Source of the DNA: Pedobacter yonginensis
GTDB taxonomy: Bacteria; Bacteroidota; Bacteroidia; Sphingobacteriales; Sphingobacteriaceae
Assembly (NCBI RefSeq): GCF_003173595.1
Contig: NZ_QGNZ01000001.1
Location: 1,488,001-1,552,000, forward strand
Direction: 5' to 3'
Length of the DNA stretch: 64,000 nucleotides
In this document: positions 41,344 to 51,589 of the stretch, piece after piece
How positions within the stretch are numbered: the first letter of the stretch is position 1
Layout: each line of letters opens with the position of its first letter
The notes under the pieces: generated by a model
Told to the model about the DNA's origin: nothing
What the model saw: only the letters and a program-made list of their open reading frames with translations
Database searches by the model: none
Position numbers and translations under genes: made by a program

Positions 41344-42342
41344 TTGGAGACTTCAGAAAGCAACATAAAAAATTTAATTGGCAAATTAAGTGCGTTAAAA
41401 AGCGAAATCCAGAAAGTAATCGTCGGCCAAGACCTCATTATTGAAGAAATGCTAATAGCCTTAATGGCTGGTGGACATTGCTTATTGGAGGGTGTGCCCG
41501 GCTTAGCTAAAACGCTGATGGTTAGAACAATGTCGCAAGCCTTAGATTTATCTTTTAGAAGAATTCAATTTACTCCCGATTTAATGCCGACTGATATTGT
41601 GGGTACGGAGATTTTAGAAGAAGACCACGTTACAGGCAAACGCTTTTTCAAATTTAACAAAGGACCTTTGTTTGCCAATATTGTACTTGCTGATGAGGTG
41701 AACAGAACCCCTCCAAAAACACAATCGGCACTTTTAGAAGCCATGCAAGAATTTGAGGTAACTTACGGAGGACAAACCTACCCGCTCGATCGTCCGTTTT
41801 TTATTTTGGCTACACAAAACCCTATAGAACAGGCAGGTACCTATCCCCTGCCAGAGGCGCAACTCGATCGTTTTCTCTTGTACATTAAAATAGGTTACCC
41901 CACGGCTGTTGAAGAAGCACAGATTTTGAGTAGTACCACAGGAGCCAAAAAAGCGGTTGTAAATCCGATTATTGGCGCCGAAGAGATTAAACAGCTACAA
42001 ACGCTTACGCGTGAGGTAAGTATCAGCGATGATTTGATTAGCTATGTCAGCGAATTTATCCGTGCCACCAGACCAGATACCACAACCGTTCCATTTGTAA
42101 AGGAATGGGTTCGATGGGGTGCCGGACCGAGAGCTGGCCAAGCCTTAATTTTAACCGCAAAGGCAAGAGCACTTTTTCACGGAAGGTACGCGGTGATGAT
42201 GGAAGATTTACAAATCATGGCCTACCCAGTTTTGAGACATCGCGTTTTAATGAACTTCAAGGCTGAGGCAGAAAATGTATCGTCTGATCAGGTTACGGAT
42301 GAATTAGTGAAAGCGATTGCAAGACCCAAAACAAACATTTAA
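41344..42342 (+). CDS. MoxR-family AAA+ ATPase
   Basis: 332 residues. Walker A is GVPGLAKT (50-57), Walker B ANIVLADEVNRTPP, sensor 1 ATQNPIEQAGTYPLPEAQLDRF, with a C-terminal lid domain. MoxR ATPases act as chaperones that remodel or insert metals in protein complexes, often with von Willebrand-type partners, here the DUF58 and BatA-like proteins that follow. The start is TTG at 41344: a stop codon lies three codons before it and no ATG occurs before the Walker A region. The stop codon overlaps the next ATG (TAATG). Confidence 0.95.
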   Translation: METSESNIKNLIGKLSALKSEIQKVIVGQDLIIEEMLIALMAGGHCLLEGVPGLAKTLMVRTMSQALDLSFRRIQFTPDLMPTDIVGTEILEEDHVTGKRFFKFNKGPLFANIVLADEVNRTPPKTQSALLEAMQEFEVTYGGQTYPLDRPFFILATQNPIEQAGTYPLPEAQLDRFLLYIKIGYPTAVEEAQILSSTTGAKKAVVNPIIGAEEIKQLQTLTREVSISDDLISYVSEFIRATRPDTTTVPFVKEWVRWGAGPRAGQALILTAKARALFHGRYAVMMEDLQIMAYPVLRHRVLMNFKAEAENVSSDQVTDELVKAIARPKTNI

Positions 42343-43229
42343 TGAGTAAACTACTCGATCCTAAAATATTAATGGCGATTAAAGACCTTAATCTATCGGC
42401 GAAAACTACGATAGATGGCTTTATGAATGGCATTAATAAAAGTACCGTAAAAGGTGCTGGGTTAGAGTTTAGTCAATATAGAAGCTATCAACCGGGCGAC
42501 GATTTACGTTCTCTCGATTGGAAAATGTTTGCCCGATCTGATCGATATTACATTCGAGAATCGGAAGTAGAAACCAATATTTCGATTCGGTTTTTAGTGG
42601 ATGCCAGTGCATCTATGAATCATAGTGATGGCGATGTAACCAAAATTGAATATTCAAGATATTTAACAGCATGCCTAGCCTATTTGGCTAATTTGCAGGG
42701 CGATGCCATTGGTCTGTACATTTTTAAAAATGCCGAACTGTTTTCCATGGCGGCCAAACAGGATTATCAACACTTGGCAAGACTGTTCTTTCAATTGGAA
42801 CAAATTAAACCGGAAGGAAAGTTTACAAAACCCATTCATTATAAAGAGATTTTTGCCGGTACACAAAAAAGAGAGTTGCTTGTTTTCGTAACCGATCTTT
42901 ATCAAACCGATAACGAAATTTTCAATTTGTTGGATACCTTAAATACATTGAGGCACGAAATTGTAGTGTTCCATGTGGTATCGAGAAATGAAATGGAGTT
43001 AGATTTTAAAGGCTATACTGCTTTTGAAGATTTGGAAACGGGTGAAACGATACAAATCGACTTAGCAAAGGCCCGAACTGATTATAAAAACAAGCTCAAT
43101 CTATATCTGGAAGACACCCGAATAAAGATGCTTGACAGGAGAATCTATTATAGAATGGTTTTTACAAATGAGCCTTTGGATGAGGCTTTGAGAGATTTTT
43201 TAAAACAAAGAAATAAGCAAAGAATTTAA
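42342..43229 (+). CDS. DUF58 protein with von Willebrand-like domain
   Basis: 295 residues. The DUF58 core SYQPGDDLRSLDWKMFARSD and YYIRESEVETNISIRFLVDA is followed by a MIDAS-like DASAS (87-91), so a metal-binding vWA fold is likely. It is cytoplasmic, with no membrane span. Such proteins are the standard partners of MoxR ATPases. It is coupled to moxR by a 1-base overlap and separated by 1 base from the BatA-like gene. Confidence 0.92.
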   Translation: MSKLLDPKILMAIKDLNLSAKTTIDGFMNGINKSTVKGAGLEFSQYRSYQPGDDLRSLDWKMFARSDRYYIRESEVETNISIRFLVDASASMNHSDGDVTKIEYSRYLTACLAYLANLQGDAIGLYIFKNAELFSMAAKQDYQHLARLFFQLEQIKPEGKFTKPIHYKEIFAGTQKRELLVFVTDLYQTDNEIFNLLDTLNTLRHEIVVFHVVSRNEMELDFKGYTAFEDLETGETIQIDLAKARTDYKNKLNLYLEDTRIKMLDRRIYYRMVFTNEPLDEALRDFLKQRNKQRI

Positions 43230-43230
43230 G

Positions 43231-44604
43231 TTGCAGTTATTATATCCCATTGGTTTACTGGCACTTGCAGGTTTAATTATTCCTGTAGTTGTCCATCTAT
43301 GGAGTATAAAACAAGGCAAAACCCTAAAAATTGGCAGTGTAGCCTTGCTGGGCGAAAGCGCCACATCGAGCGCTAAAAGCTTAAAGATAACCGATTTACT
43401 CTTGTTCTTTTTAAGGTGTTTAATCCTCATTTTAATTGCCTTTGTTTTGGCGCAGCCCTACCTCAAAAAAAGGATCAACATCAATAAAGATTCTGGCTGG
43501 ATTTTAGTACAAAAAAATCAGTTTAATGAGGTTTACAAATCCAACAAAAAAACAGTCGATTCGCTTTTAAAACTTGGTTTTGAGCTACATAATTTCGATA
43601 TGGGCTTTACTCAATTCCAACTGACAGACAGCCTGTTACAAGCTAAACCACAAAGCAATTTAAGCTATACATCGCTTTTTAATCAACTGAACAAGCAAGT
43701 ACCCACCGGTTCATCGGTTTACCTTTTTGCCGATCATCAACTTAAGCATTTCGATAGTAATTTACCCAAACCAAACTTTAAGTTAATTTGGAAAGAAACA
43801 GCACATACCGATACCCTAAAAACCTGGCAGAAAAGCTTTTTGGGCAGAAATTACGATGCAAAATCAACACCTAGCCAAACAAGTTATGTAATACAAGAAT
43901 CGCAAAACTTGCCGCCCATGTCTGTGCTGATTTTTGATCCTGAAGGGGCTGATTCTAAATATATAAGGGCAGGTTTAAACGCAATAAGTGATTTTACCAA
44001 ACGAAAAATAGAAATCAGGAATTGGAATAGTCCTGTGCAAACCAAAGCTGATGTTGGCTTTTGGCTATCCGATCAGCCTATTGCCGAATTGAATTTAAGC
44101 AGGCTGAAAGATAGCGCCCGTGTGCTCAGTTATCAAAAGGGTAAAATTATCACTCAACACACAACATTGCTTTTAAATCAAAGCCAAAGTCAACCTATAG
44201 AATTAAGAAAAAGAATTGCGCTGGATAAAATAAGGGGTGCGCACATTTGGTCGGATGGTTTTGGGCAAGCCATTTTGATACTGGAAAACCAAAAACCTAG
44301 AAAGCAATTTCATTTTTACAGTCGTTTTAACCCACAATGGACAGATTTGATTTGGAACGAGCAATTTGTAAAAGCTTTGATTCCGATTGTTTTAAGCAAC
44401 CAAGATGTAGCATATTTTGGTTTTGAAGATCACGCGCTCGATCAAAGGGTTATACATAAAACGCAATTTAATGCACCAAAAATCGGTCAATCAGGGCCCT
44501 ACAATAAAATCGAAAATGAAAATTTGGATCACATCATCTGGTGTATTGCGTTTTTAGCATTAATGGTCGAACGAATTTTATCATTCAGAAAAAAACAAAT
44601 ATAA
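43231..44604 (+). CDS. BatA-like membrane protein
   Basis: 457 residues. The N-terminal domain (LLYPIGLLALAGLIIPVVVH plus a second span about 50-70, LLLFFLRCLILILIAFVLAQ) is the BatA/aerotolerance N-terminal module. A long extracytoplasmic part follows, then a C-terminal span (about 433-450, IIWCIAFLALMVERIL). The vWA core of classical BatA is not obvious. The start is TTG at 43231, 1 base after the DUF58 stop; there is no ATG before the first span. It is probably the membrane partner of the MoxR/DUF58 pair. Confidence 0.85.
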   Translation: MQLLYPIGLLALAGLIIPVVVHLWSIKQGKTLKIGSVALLGESATSSAKSLKITDLLLFFLRCLILILIAFVLAQPYLKKRININKDSGWILVQKNQFNEVYKSNKKTVDSLLKLGFELHNFDMGFTQFQLTDSLLQAKPQSNLSYTSLFNQLNKQVPTGSSVYLFADHQLKHFDSNLPKPNFKLIWKETAHTDTLKTWQKSFLGRNYDAKSTPSQTSYVIQESQNLPPMSVLIFDPEGADSKYIRAGLNAISDFTKRKIEIRNWNSPVQTKADVGFWLSDQPIAELNLSRLKDSARVLSYQKGKIITQHTTLLLNQSQSQPIELRKRIALDKIRGAHIWSDGFGQAILILENQKPRKQFHFYSRFNPQWTDLIWNEQFVKALIPIVLSNQDVAYFGFEDHALDQRVIHKTQFNAPKIGQSGPYNKIENENLDHIIWCIAFLALMVERILSFRKKQI

Positions 44605-46731
44605 ATGATGTTAAAAACTGAAGGAAGGAATTGGATTGAGCGCTTTAGATGGAAGTGGATTGCCCTTTATTTTGCGCAGATTGCTTTTCTAAGTTTGGCT
44701 ATCGCCTTTATTTTATTGATTATCATTGCCCTATGCTACCCTTATACATTCGAAATTTGGCATCTAATTCTCGCATTTAGCGCTGTGTTGATTTGTTTTG
44801 TATTGCTCAAACCAACTTGGAAAATTAACAGCGCAGATGTCGCAAAATACCTGAATACGAAGTTTGTACAATTAGAAGAGAGTGCCGAACTGTTCTTAAA
44901 ACCAAAATCTGAACTTACTTTGCTGGAACAGCTCCAGGTCGAAAAAATCAATCAACATTTACCAATTCCAGGAAGCCTAAACGAAGCTTGGAAAAAGTTG
45001 GCGCTTTGCCTTGCCTTCCTATTGATCACACTTGGAGGGGTTGTTTTGATGGACAAATATTATTGGTATGAGCAAGTTATTGAAGATATCTTTCCAACCC
45101 CAAGTAAAGCAAATCAAATTAAAGAAGTGATCCTTCCCGAAATTGAAAGTTGTCAGCTTCGCATTGCGCCGCCGAGTTACACCAGAAGAGCAGAAAGAAC
45201 CCAAAAACAATTTACACTTAAAGCAGAAACGGGAGCTAAAATATCTTGGAGCATTAAAACCAATGGTTCAGTCAAAAAACTCAGAATCATTTTTAATGAT
45301 AAGAATGCCTGGAACTTAAGCACTTCCGATCATCTAAACTGGAATTTCAGTAGAGTAATCTCGCAATCTGGCTTTTATCAATTGGAATTGAATGGAAAAA
45401 AATCCGACCTCTACCAAATGGAAGTAATTCCCGATTTTCCTGTTCGCATCAAAATTACTCAACCTAAACCCCACACCACCATTGATATTGGACAGGCAGC
45501 TAGAGTAATTTTAGATGTTACACTAACTGATGATTATGGAATTAGCGAAACGTACATTTCGGCCACGATGGCTAGTGGAAAGGGCGAAGGGGTAAGTTTT
45601 ACTGAAAAAAAATTAAACTTTGGTGTTGAGGTGAATAACAAAACCAACATCAAGCTGAATAAGCTAATCGACTTAAAATCGTTGGGTATGAAGCCCGGCG
45701 ATGAACTTTACTTTTTCGTCCAGGCGAAAGATAATCATGGCCAATCGAGCCGATCGGATGTTTATTTTGTGTCTATTGTTGACACAACGGAGTTAATGAG
45801 CATGGCTGGAATGACGAATGGGGTGAATCTGGTTCCAGAGTATTTTAGAAGCCAAAGGCAGATCATTATTGATACGGAGAAACTGTTGAAGGAACAGGGA
45901 TCGCTATCTCCGGCAGAATTTAAAAACAGAAGCAATACGCTCGGAATAGATCAAAAGCTGTTGAGGTTAAGATATGGTCAGTTTTTGGGTGAAGAATCGG
46001 AAACCGAAATTGGTGGCGACCATGAACATGAAGAAGGTGACAGGCACGAGGAGGAGAAATTTGGGGATGCACAGGCCATTGCAGATAAATACTCGCATAA
46101 ACATGATGTTGCAGAAGATGCCACCTTTTTTGAACCCGAAATGAAAGCGCAATTAAAGGCAGTTTTAGCAGAAATGTGGACTTCTGAATTGCGCCTAAGA
46201 ACGTACAAACCACAAGAAGCTTTGCCTTTTGAGTATAAGGCCCTGCGTTTACTCAAAGATTTGCAACAAAAATCAAGAGCTTATGTGGCAAAAACAACGG
46301 TTAAAACTTCAAAATTGAAATTAGAAAAGCGGTTAACTGGCGAGCTGGATAAAATTACCGAACCGGTTCAAAACGCTACATTTGAACAAAAAAACCGTTC
46401 TATTGATGATTTAAAGATTCTGCTATCCGTTTTAGAAAATAAAAAAACAGGAAAATCATTTAGTTTAGGCGAGCGGCAATTGTTACGCGATGGCGAAAAG
46501 CAGTTAATCGTTCTTGCTTCCAGTCAACCCCTATCCTATTTAGCGGCTTTAAAAAGTTTACGCAAGATAAGCACATCCAATGTGGCTAATTTGAAAGATG
46601 TTGAATCCGTGCAGAAAGCCATTCAGAAATTAATTGGATTTGAACCCCTCAAACCACAGGCGAAAGTGGCTGGGCCAGACGTAAATTTATACAGGAGTTA
46701 TTTTAATCATCTTAAAAATGCAGGCCGATAA
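44605..46731 (+). CDS. Large membrane protein of the MoxR cluster (DUF4175-like)
   Basis: 708 residues. Two N-terminal spans (about 22-45 and 50-68) and a third (about 130-148) precede a large extracytoplasmic region. The region at about residues 185-400 contains CQLRIAPPSYTRRAERTQKQ and repeated Ig-like beta segments, and the C-terminal 200 residues are helical and Lys-rich. Residues about 470-505 hold a His/Asp/Glu-rich insert (GGDHEHEEGDRHEEEKFG) that could bind metal ions. The layout resembles DUF4175 proteins found beside MoxR genes; function is unknown. It starts directly after the BatA-like stop codon and is followed by the next gene after 2 bases. Confidence 0.75.
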   Translation: MMLKTEGRNWIERFRWKWIALYFAQIAFLSLAIAFILLIIIALCYPYTFEIWHLILAFSAVLICFVLLKPTWKINSADVAKYLNTKFVQLEESAELFLKPKSELTLLEQLQVEKINQHLPIPGSLNEAWKKLALCLAFLLITLGGVVLMDKYYWYEQVIEDIFPTPSKANQIKEVILPEIESCQLRIAPPSYTRRAERTQKQFTLKAETGAKISWSIKTNGSVKKLRIIFNDKNAWNLSTSDHLNWNFSRVISQSGFYQLELNGKKSDLYQMEVIPDFPVRIKITQPKPHTTIDIGQAARVILDVTLTDDYGISETYISATMASGKGEGVSFTEKKLNFGVEVNNKTNIKLNKLIDLKSLGMKPGDELYFFVQAKDNHGQSSRSDVYFVSIVDTTELMSMAGMTNGVNLVPEYFRSQRQIIIDTEKLLKEQGSLSPAEFKNRSNTLGIDQKLLRLRYGQFLGEESETEIGGDHEHEEGDRHEEEKFGDAQAIADKYSHKHDVAEDATFFEPEMKAQLKAVLAEMWTSELRLRTYKPQEALPFEYKALRLLKDLQQKSRAYVAKTTVKTSKLKLEKRLTGELDKITEPVQNATFEQKNRSIDDLKILLSVLENKKTGKSFSLGERQLLRDGEKQLIVLASSQPLSYLAALKSLRKISTSNVANLKDVESVQKAIQKLIGFEPLKPQAKVAGPDVNLYRSYFNHLKNAGR

Positions 46732-46733
46732 GT

Positions 46734-48521
46734 ATGGAATTTAAGCTCATCATTACCCTTCTTTCCCTTGCATTTGCGGCATTTTTGGTGTTTAAAGAAA
46801 TTCGCCGTGCAGATAAAGCGAGATTGACTTGGAGATTGATATCATCGGTATTAATGGTGGCAAGTTTTGCGCTTTTAATCCTTCCCATTACCTATTCCGT
46901 AAAAAAAGAAGAACCTGCCTATGAGATGAACCTTTTAACGCCAGGGGTTTCAATAGATTCAGTTTCAGCCATTAAGGGGCCTAAGTTTGATTTGGATTCG
47001 AGTCTATTTCCGAGTAAAAGAAATTTAAAAATCAACCATATTCCTGATTTAGCGTACTTTTTAAAGGCGCATCCGGAAATTAAAAAGGTTAATGTTTACG
47101 GCGATGGCCTTGAAGACGCACAATTACAGGCTTTATCAAATTATCAACGCTCTTTCCATCCATCCGCCAACCCAACTGGTGTTATTGCTGCTAACTGGCC
47201 TAAAAAACTGAACGCTTCTGAAGATTTAACGGTGCAAGGTGCTTACAACAATCAAACAAATCAGTCCGTTTGGCTAAAGTTGCGCGGTTTAGGTGCTAAT
47301 TTAGATTCTGTAGAGGTGATGCCAAATGCCAAGATTAATTTTTCCCTCCAAACCAAGCCAAAGCAGAGTGGGAAAGCGGTTTATCAGCTCATCTCCTTGC
47401 AGAAAAGTGATACGCTATCTGCTGATCCTATTCCTTTTGAAGTAGTGAAAAAGCAAGCCATCAGGGTTTTAATATTGGCCTCTTTTCCTGATTTTGAATA
47501 TAAATTTATTAAAAAATGGCTGTTCGAAAACGGATATCCTGTTGCGTTTAGAAGCCAAATTAGTAAGAATAAATTCAGTACCGATTTTTTGAATACTAAG
47601 GCTACTAACCTCAATCAAATTAATCAGTCGATGCTGAAAAATATTGATGTGGTTGTTATCGATGATCAAGAACTTACATCCATTTCCTCATCGGATAAAG
47701 CCGCAATATACGGTGCTGTGAATAACGGAATGGGATTAATTGTGAGGGTTACAAATGCTAAGGCCGATGGAACCAAACAAAGCTTCGGTTCATACGAAGT
47801 TCTTCCTTCAACTGAAAAACCAGCTGGATTAAAATCTACCGACGGTTTTAAATTCAATAGCCTGCCCTTTACCCAAACTCTTTTCTTGAAATTAGCCGGA
47901 AATCATCAACCCATCATCACAGATGAACCTGGAAAAGTTGTTGTAAACAGCCAAATAAGTGGAATGGGTAAAATTTTAACTTCTTCTATTTCATCCACTT
48001 ACCAATGGCAGTTGGGCGGCAAGCCAGCAGATTATGGGGAGTTTTGGTCGATGTTGTTTGCTAAATCTTCAAGAAAGAAAATTGAAAATCAATCTATCGA
48101 GATTCAACCGCAATTCCCATCGGTTAATGAAAAACTCAGAATAATTGTTGATTTAGCCAATCAAAAATTGCCCAAATTGACAATAGATGGTACTGACATA
48201 TCTCCTAGGCAAAACATAGAACTTCCTTTTGAATGGGATGGTTTCTACTGGCCAAAGCGTTCGGGTTGGGCAAATGCTACAATTAATCAAGAGTCCTCAT
48301 CCATTTACATCTATCAAAAATCAGATTGGTTAAGTGTAAAATCTATGTTGAAGCAATCCAAAAATTTCAATTTCATCAAAAATCAAGAGCGCAAGAACTG
48401 GAAATCATCTAAAATTGAATATTCAGCTGAAGAAGAAATTTCTAAATGGTGGTTTTTGCTGTTGTTTTTGGCTACCTCGGCATTTCTTTGGTACGAATTG
48501 AGGGTTTTAGCGAACAAATAA
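46734..48521 (+). CDS. Membrane protein with glutamine-amidotransferase-like domain
   Basis: 595 residues. Two N-terminal spans (about 3-20 and 36-56) and one C-terminal span (about 570-588, WWFLLLFLATSAFLWYEL) frame an extracytoplasmic part. The central block (about 245-345: IRVLILASFPDFEYKFIKKW, DVVVIDDQELTSISSSDKA) looks like a class I amidotransferase-like Rossmann fold without catalytic Cys, as in BatA/DUF4159 neighbours. No enzymatic role can be assigned. It is the fifth gene of the MoxR cluster; tldD follows after 89 bases. Confidence 0.75.
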   Translation: MEFKLIITLLSLAFAAFLVFKEIRRADKARLTWRLISSVLMVASFALLILPITYSVKKEEPAYEMNLLTPGVSIDSVSAIKGPKFDLDSSLFPSKRNLKINHIPDLAYFLKAHPEIKKVNVYGDGLEDAQLQALSNYQRSFHPSANPTGVIAANWPKKLNASEDLTVQGAYNNQTNQSVWLKLRGLGANLDSVEVMPNAKINFSLQTKPKQSGKAVYQLISLQKSDTLSADPIPFEVVKKQAIRVLILASFPDFEYKFIKKWLFENGYPVAFRSQISKNKFSTDFLNTKATNLNQINQSMLKNIDVVVIDDQELTSISSSDKAAIYGAVNNGMGLIVRVTNAKADGTKQSFGSYEVLPSTEKPAGLKSTDGFKFNSLPFTQTLFLKLAGNHQPIITDEPGKVVVNSQISGMGKILTSSISSTYQWQLGGKPADYGEFWSMLFAKSSRKKIENQSIEIQPQFPSVNEKLRIIVDLANQKLPKLTIDGTDISPRQNIELPFEWDGFYWPKRSGWANATINQESSSIYIYQKSDWLSVKSMLKQSKNFNFIKNQERKNWKSSKIEYSAEEEISKWWFLLLFLATSAFLWYELRVLANK

Positions 48522-48610
48522 GCAATTGAAACTAAAATGTTATAAACACTAAGCCTTTCGCTTTAAAAAGTTCGCTATATTGGGTTGTTAAATCACCTAA
48601 ACCGAACCAA

Positions 48611-50245
48611 TTGAAAAGAAAAGACTTCCTCTACCTATCCGGAATGGGTATGGGCGCTTTGATGCTACCAGACTTCTCTGCGTTTGCAAATCCAATCGAC
48701 CCACTACAAGCCCTAGATCGAGTAGATGTAAAAATCAAAAAAGAACTGGCTGATGTTGCACTAAACGCAGCTAAATCTAAAGGCGCAACCTATGTTGATG
48801 TACGCATTGGCAGATATTTAAACCAATTCGTAGCCACGCGAGAAAAACGTGTTCAAGGCGTAGCCAACACCGAATCTTATGGTGTCGGAATTCGCGTTTT
48901 GGCAAATGGATGTTGGGGTTTTGCGGCCACCAATAAGGTAACCAAAGAAGACATTGCCAAAGCTGCAGAGCAAGCCGTTGCCGTTGCAAAAGCAAATTCT
49001 AAAATTCAGGGCGAGCCCGTTCAACTGGCGCCACAAAAAGGATTTGGCGAAGTAAGCTGGAAAACGCCTATTGAAATTAACGCTTTTGAAGTACCGGTTA
49101 AAGAAAAGGTAGATCTTTTGCTCAATGTAAATAATGTGGCCATGCAAAATGGTGCTAATTTTGTAAATTCTGTGCTCTTTGCTGTTAACGAGCAAAAATA
49201 TTTCGCATCAACCGATGGTTCATACATCGATCAGGACGTTCATCGCATTTATCCAAACTTCAACGTAACCAGAATTGATAAAGAATCGGGCAAGTTTAAA
49301 ACCCGTAACTCTTTAAGTTCGCCAATGGGAATGGGTTACGAATACATGAATGCCCGCCCAGAAGATAAAGTTGCAGGTATTGTTACGCGGTATAAAGGCC
49401 GATACGACATGCTGGAAGATGCAAAGGCGGCTGCAATTGTTGCTGGCGAGAAAGTGAAAGCAAAATCTGTTGAGCCTGGAAAGTACGATCTCGTTTTAGA
49501 TCCTTCTCACCTTTGGTTAACCATTCACGAGTCTGTTGGGCACCCTACCGAATTGGATCGCGTTCTGGGTTATGAGGCAAACTATGCAGGTACGAGTTTC
49601 CTAACACTAGATAAATGGGAATCGAAAAAATTCAAATTTGGAAGCGATAAAGTAAACATCGTAGCCGATAAAACTCAGGTGGGTTCTTTAGGCGCGGTTG
49701 GATATGATGATGAAGGTGTGAAATGTAAAAAATGGGATTTGATTAAAGAAGGTGTTCTGGTAAATTATCAGGCCATTCGCGATCAGGCGCACATTATTGG
49801 CTTAACAGAATCGCAAGGTTGCTGTTACTCGCAAGGCTGGGATGATGTTCAGTTTCAGCGCATGCCAAATGTTTCATTACAACCGGGAAAAGAAAAATTA
49901 AGTGTGGATGATATGATTAAAAACGTAGAAAAGGGCATTTACATCATCGGTGATGGCAGTTTTTCAATCGATCAGCAACGTTACAATTTCCAGTTCGGCG
50001 GTCAAATTTTCTACGAAATTAAAGAGGGGAAAATTGTAGGTATGCTGAATGATGTGGCTTACCAAAGCAATACACAAGAGTTTTGGAACAGCTGTACAGC
50101 GGTTTGCGATGAAAGCGATTATCGTTTGGGCGGTTCATTTAATGACGGAAAAGGTCAGCCCGCACAAAGCAGTGCCGTTTCTCATGGAAGCTCAACAACA
50201 AGATTTAATGGAGTTAATGTTATCAACACAGCAAGAAAAATATAA
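48611..50245 (+). CDS. tldD: TldD-family metalloprotease, copy 1
   Basis: 544 residues. The zinc-binding HExxxH motif of TldD is present as HESVGH (306-311) within LWLTIHESVGHPTELDRVLG, and the conserved GSLGAVGYDDEGVKC region follows. The N terminus (MKRKDFLYLSGMGMGALMLP) looks like a short twin-basic/hydrophobic export or anchor signal, unlike E. coli TldD, which is cytosolic. TldD works with TldE to cleave unfolded peptides; the partner gene follows after 2 bases. The start is TTG, as the family-typical KRKDF directly follows it. Confidence 0.93.
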   Translation: MKRKDFLYLSGMGMGALMLPDFSAFANPIDPLQALDRVDVKIKKELADVALNAAKSKGATYVDVRIGRYLNQFVATREKRVQGVANTESYGVGIRVLANGCWGFAATNKVTKEDIAKAAEQAVAVAKANSKIQGEPVQLAPQKGFGEVSWKTPIEINAFEVPVKEKVDLLLNVNNVAMQNGANFVNSVLFAVNEQKYFASTDGSYIDQDVHRIYPNFNVTRIDKESGKFKTRNSLSSPMGMGYEYMNARPEDKVAGIVTRYKGRYDMLEDAKAAAIVAGEKVKAKSVEPGKYDLVLDPSHLWLTIHESVGHPTELDRVLGYEANYAGTSFLTLDKWESKKFKFGSDKVNIVADKTQVGSLGAVGYDDEGVKCKKWDLIKEGVLVNYQAIRDQAHIIGLTESQGCCYSQGWDDVQFQRMPNVSLQPGKEKLSVDDMIKNVEKGIYIIGDGSFSIDQQRYNFQFGGQIFYEIKEGKIVGMLNDVAYQSNTQEFWNSCTAVCDESDYRLGGSFNDGKGQPAQSSAVSHGSSTTRFNGVNVINTARKI

Positions 50246-50247
50246 TT

Positions 50248-51564
50248 ATGGCCATATTAAGTAAAGAAGAAGCCCAGGCAATACTCAAAAAAGTTCTCAG
50301 TTTTTCCAAAGCAGATTTCTGTGAGGTAAGTTTAAATGGCTCTGATGGAGGAAATATTCGCTATGCACGCAATGCCGTTTCAACTGCAGGGCAAATCAGC
50401 GTAATGAGTCTTGGTGTGAGTTCTACCTTCGGCAAAAAAACAGGTTCGGCAACCATAAACGAGTTTGATGATGCCTCCCTTCAAAAAGTGGTAAAAAGAG
50501 CAGAAGAACTGGCGATGCTGGCTCCAGAAAATCCAGAGTTTATGCCACCTTTGGGCCCACAAACCTTCCCAGAATCTACCACTTACAATGCAAATACTGC
50601 CGCTATGACGCCTGATACCAGAGCCGAAATGGTGGGCAAAAGCTTAAGTGTATCAAAAGCGGCAAATTTAGATGCGGCTGGCTTTTTAGAAAATTCTACC
50701 CGATTTAATTCAATCATGAATTCGAAAGGTTTATTTGCGTACAACAAGGGCACCAATGTTTCTTTTTCGGTTACCGTAAGAAATAAGCAAGGTACTGGAT
50801 CGGGCTATGTTGAGCAAGATTTTAACGATTTATCCAAAATGGATACGCTTGCCTTGAGCAAAATTGCTGCAAGTAAAGCCAATGGATCTGCCGGTGCAAA
50901 AGCAATTGAACCCGGAAAATATACTGTTATTTTAGAACCCTTAGCCGCAAGCGATATGCTGGGCAATATGTTCAGAGGCTTTGATGCACGCAGCGCAGAT
51001 GAAGGCCGAAGCTTTATGAGTAAAAAAGGCGGTGGTACACGCTTAGGCGAACAACTGTTCTCAGAAAATGTAAACATTTACTCCGATCCGCTTAATTTAG
51101 ACATCCCTTCTGCACCTTGGAATGGGGACGGATTGCCTATTAAAAGAACCCAATGGGTTAAAGATGGCGTGGTTAAAAACCTGTCCTATTCGAGATATTG
51201 GGCAGCACAAAAAGGTGTAGAACCTGTGCCTTTTAGTAGAAGCATCGTGGTAGAGGGTGGAACACAGAGCCTTGAAGACCTTATCAAAAGCACAGAAAGA
51301 GGCATATTGGTTACCCGTTTCTGGTACATCCGATCGGTTGATCCTCAAACTTTACTCCTAACCGGACTTACCCGTGATGGTACTTTTTACATCGAAAACG
51401 GTGAGATTAAATTCCCAATTAAAAATTTCAGGTTTAATGAAAGTCCTGTAATTATGCTAAACAATGTAGAAGCATTGGGCAAACCGGTAAGAACTGGAAG
51501 CGGAATGATTCCTCCAATGAAAATTAGAGATTTCACCTTTACTTCTTTATCAGACGCGATATAA
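50248..51564 (+). CDS. TldE/PmbA-type subunit
   Basis: 438 residues from the ATG at 50248. It shares the TldD/PmbA fold but lacks the HExxxH motif, having LEPLAASDMLGNMFRGFDAR at that point, as in TldE subunits. In known cases TldD and TldE form a heterodimer in which TldD supplies zinc. The C terminus ILVTRFWYIRSVDPQTLLLTG with a conserved GMIPPMKIRDFTF end is typical. It has no signal sequence, in contrast to its two TldD neighbours, which raises the question of where the complex forms. Confidence 0.9.
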   Translation: MAILSKEEAQAILKKVLSFSKADFCEVSLNGSDGGNIRYARNAVSTAGQISVMSLGVSSTFGKKTGSATINEFDDASLQKVVKRAEELAMLAPENPEFMPPLGPQTFPESTTYNANTAAMTPDTRAEMVGKSLSVSKAANLDAAGFLENSTRFNSIMNSKGLFAYNKGTNVSFSVTVRNKQGTGSGYVEQDFNDLSKMDTLALSKIAASKANGSAGAKAIEPGKYTVILEPLAASDMLGNMFRGFDARSADEGRSFMSKKGGGTRLGEQLFSENVNIYSDPLNLDIPSAPWNGDGLPIKRTQWVKDGVVKNLSYSRYWAAQKGVEPVPFSRSIVVEGGTQSLEDLIKSTERGILVTRFWYIRSVDPQTLLLTGLTRDGTFYIENGEIKFPIKNFRFNESPVIMLNNVEALGKPVRTGSGMIPPMKIRDFTFTSLSDAI

Positions 51565-51589
51565 TTAAATCATTAAATCCATCAAAATA

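Noticed and set aside
45920..46256. Several minus-strand frames of 60-97 codons
   Set aside because: Antisense shadows of the DUF4175-like gene; Cys/Ser-rich and without motifs.
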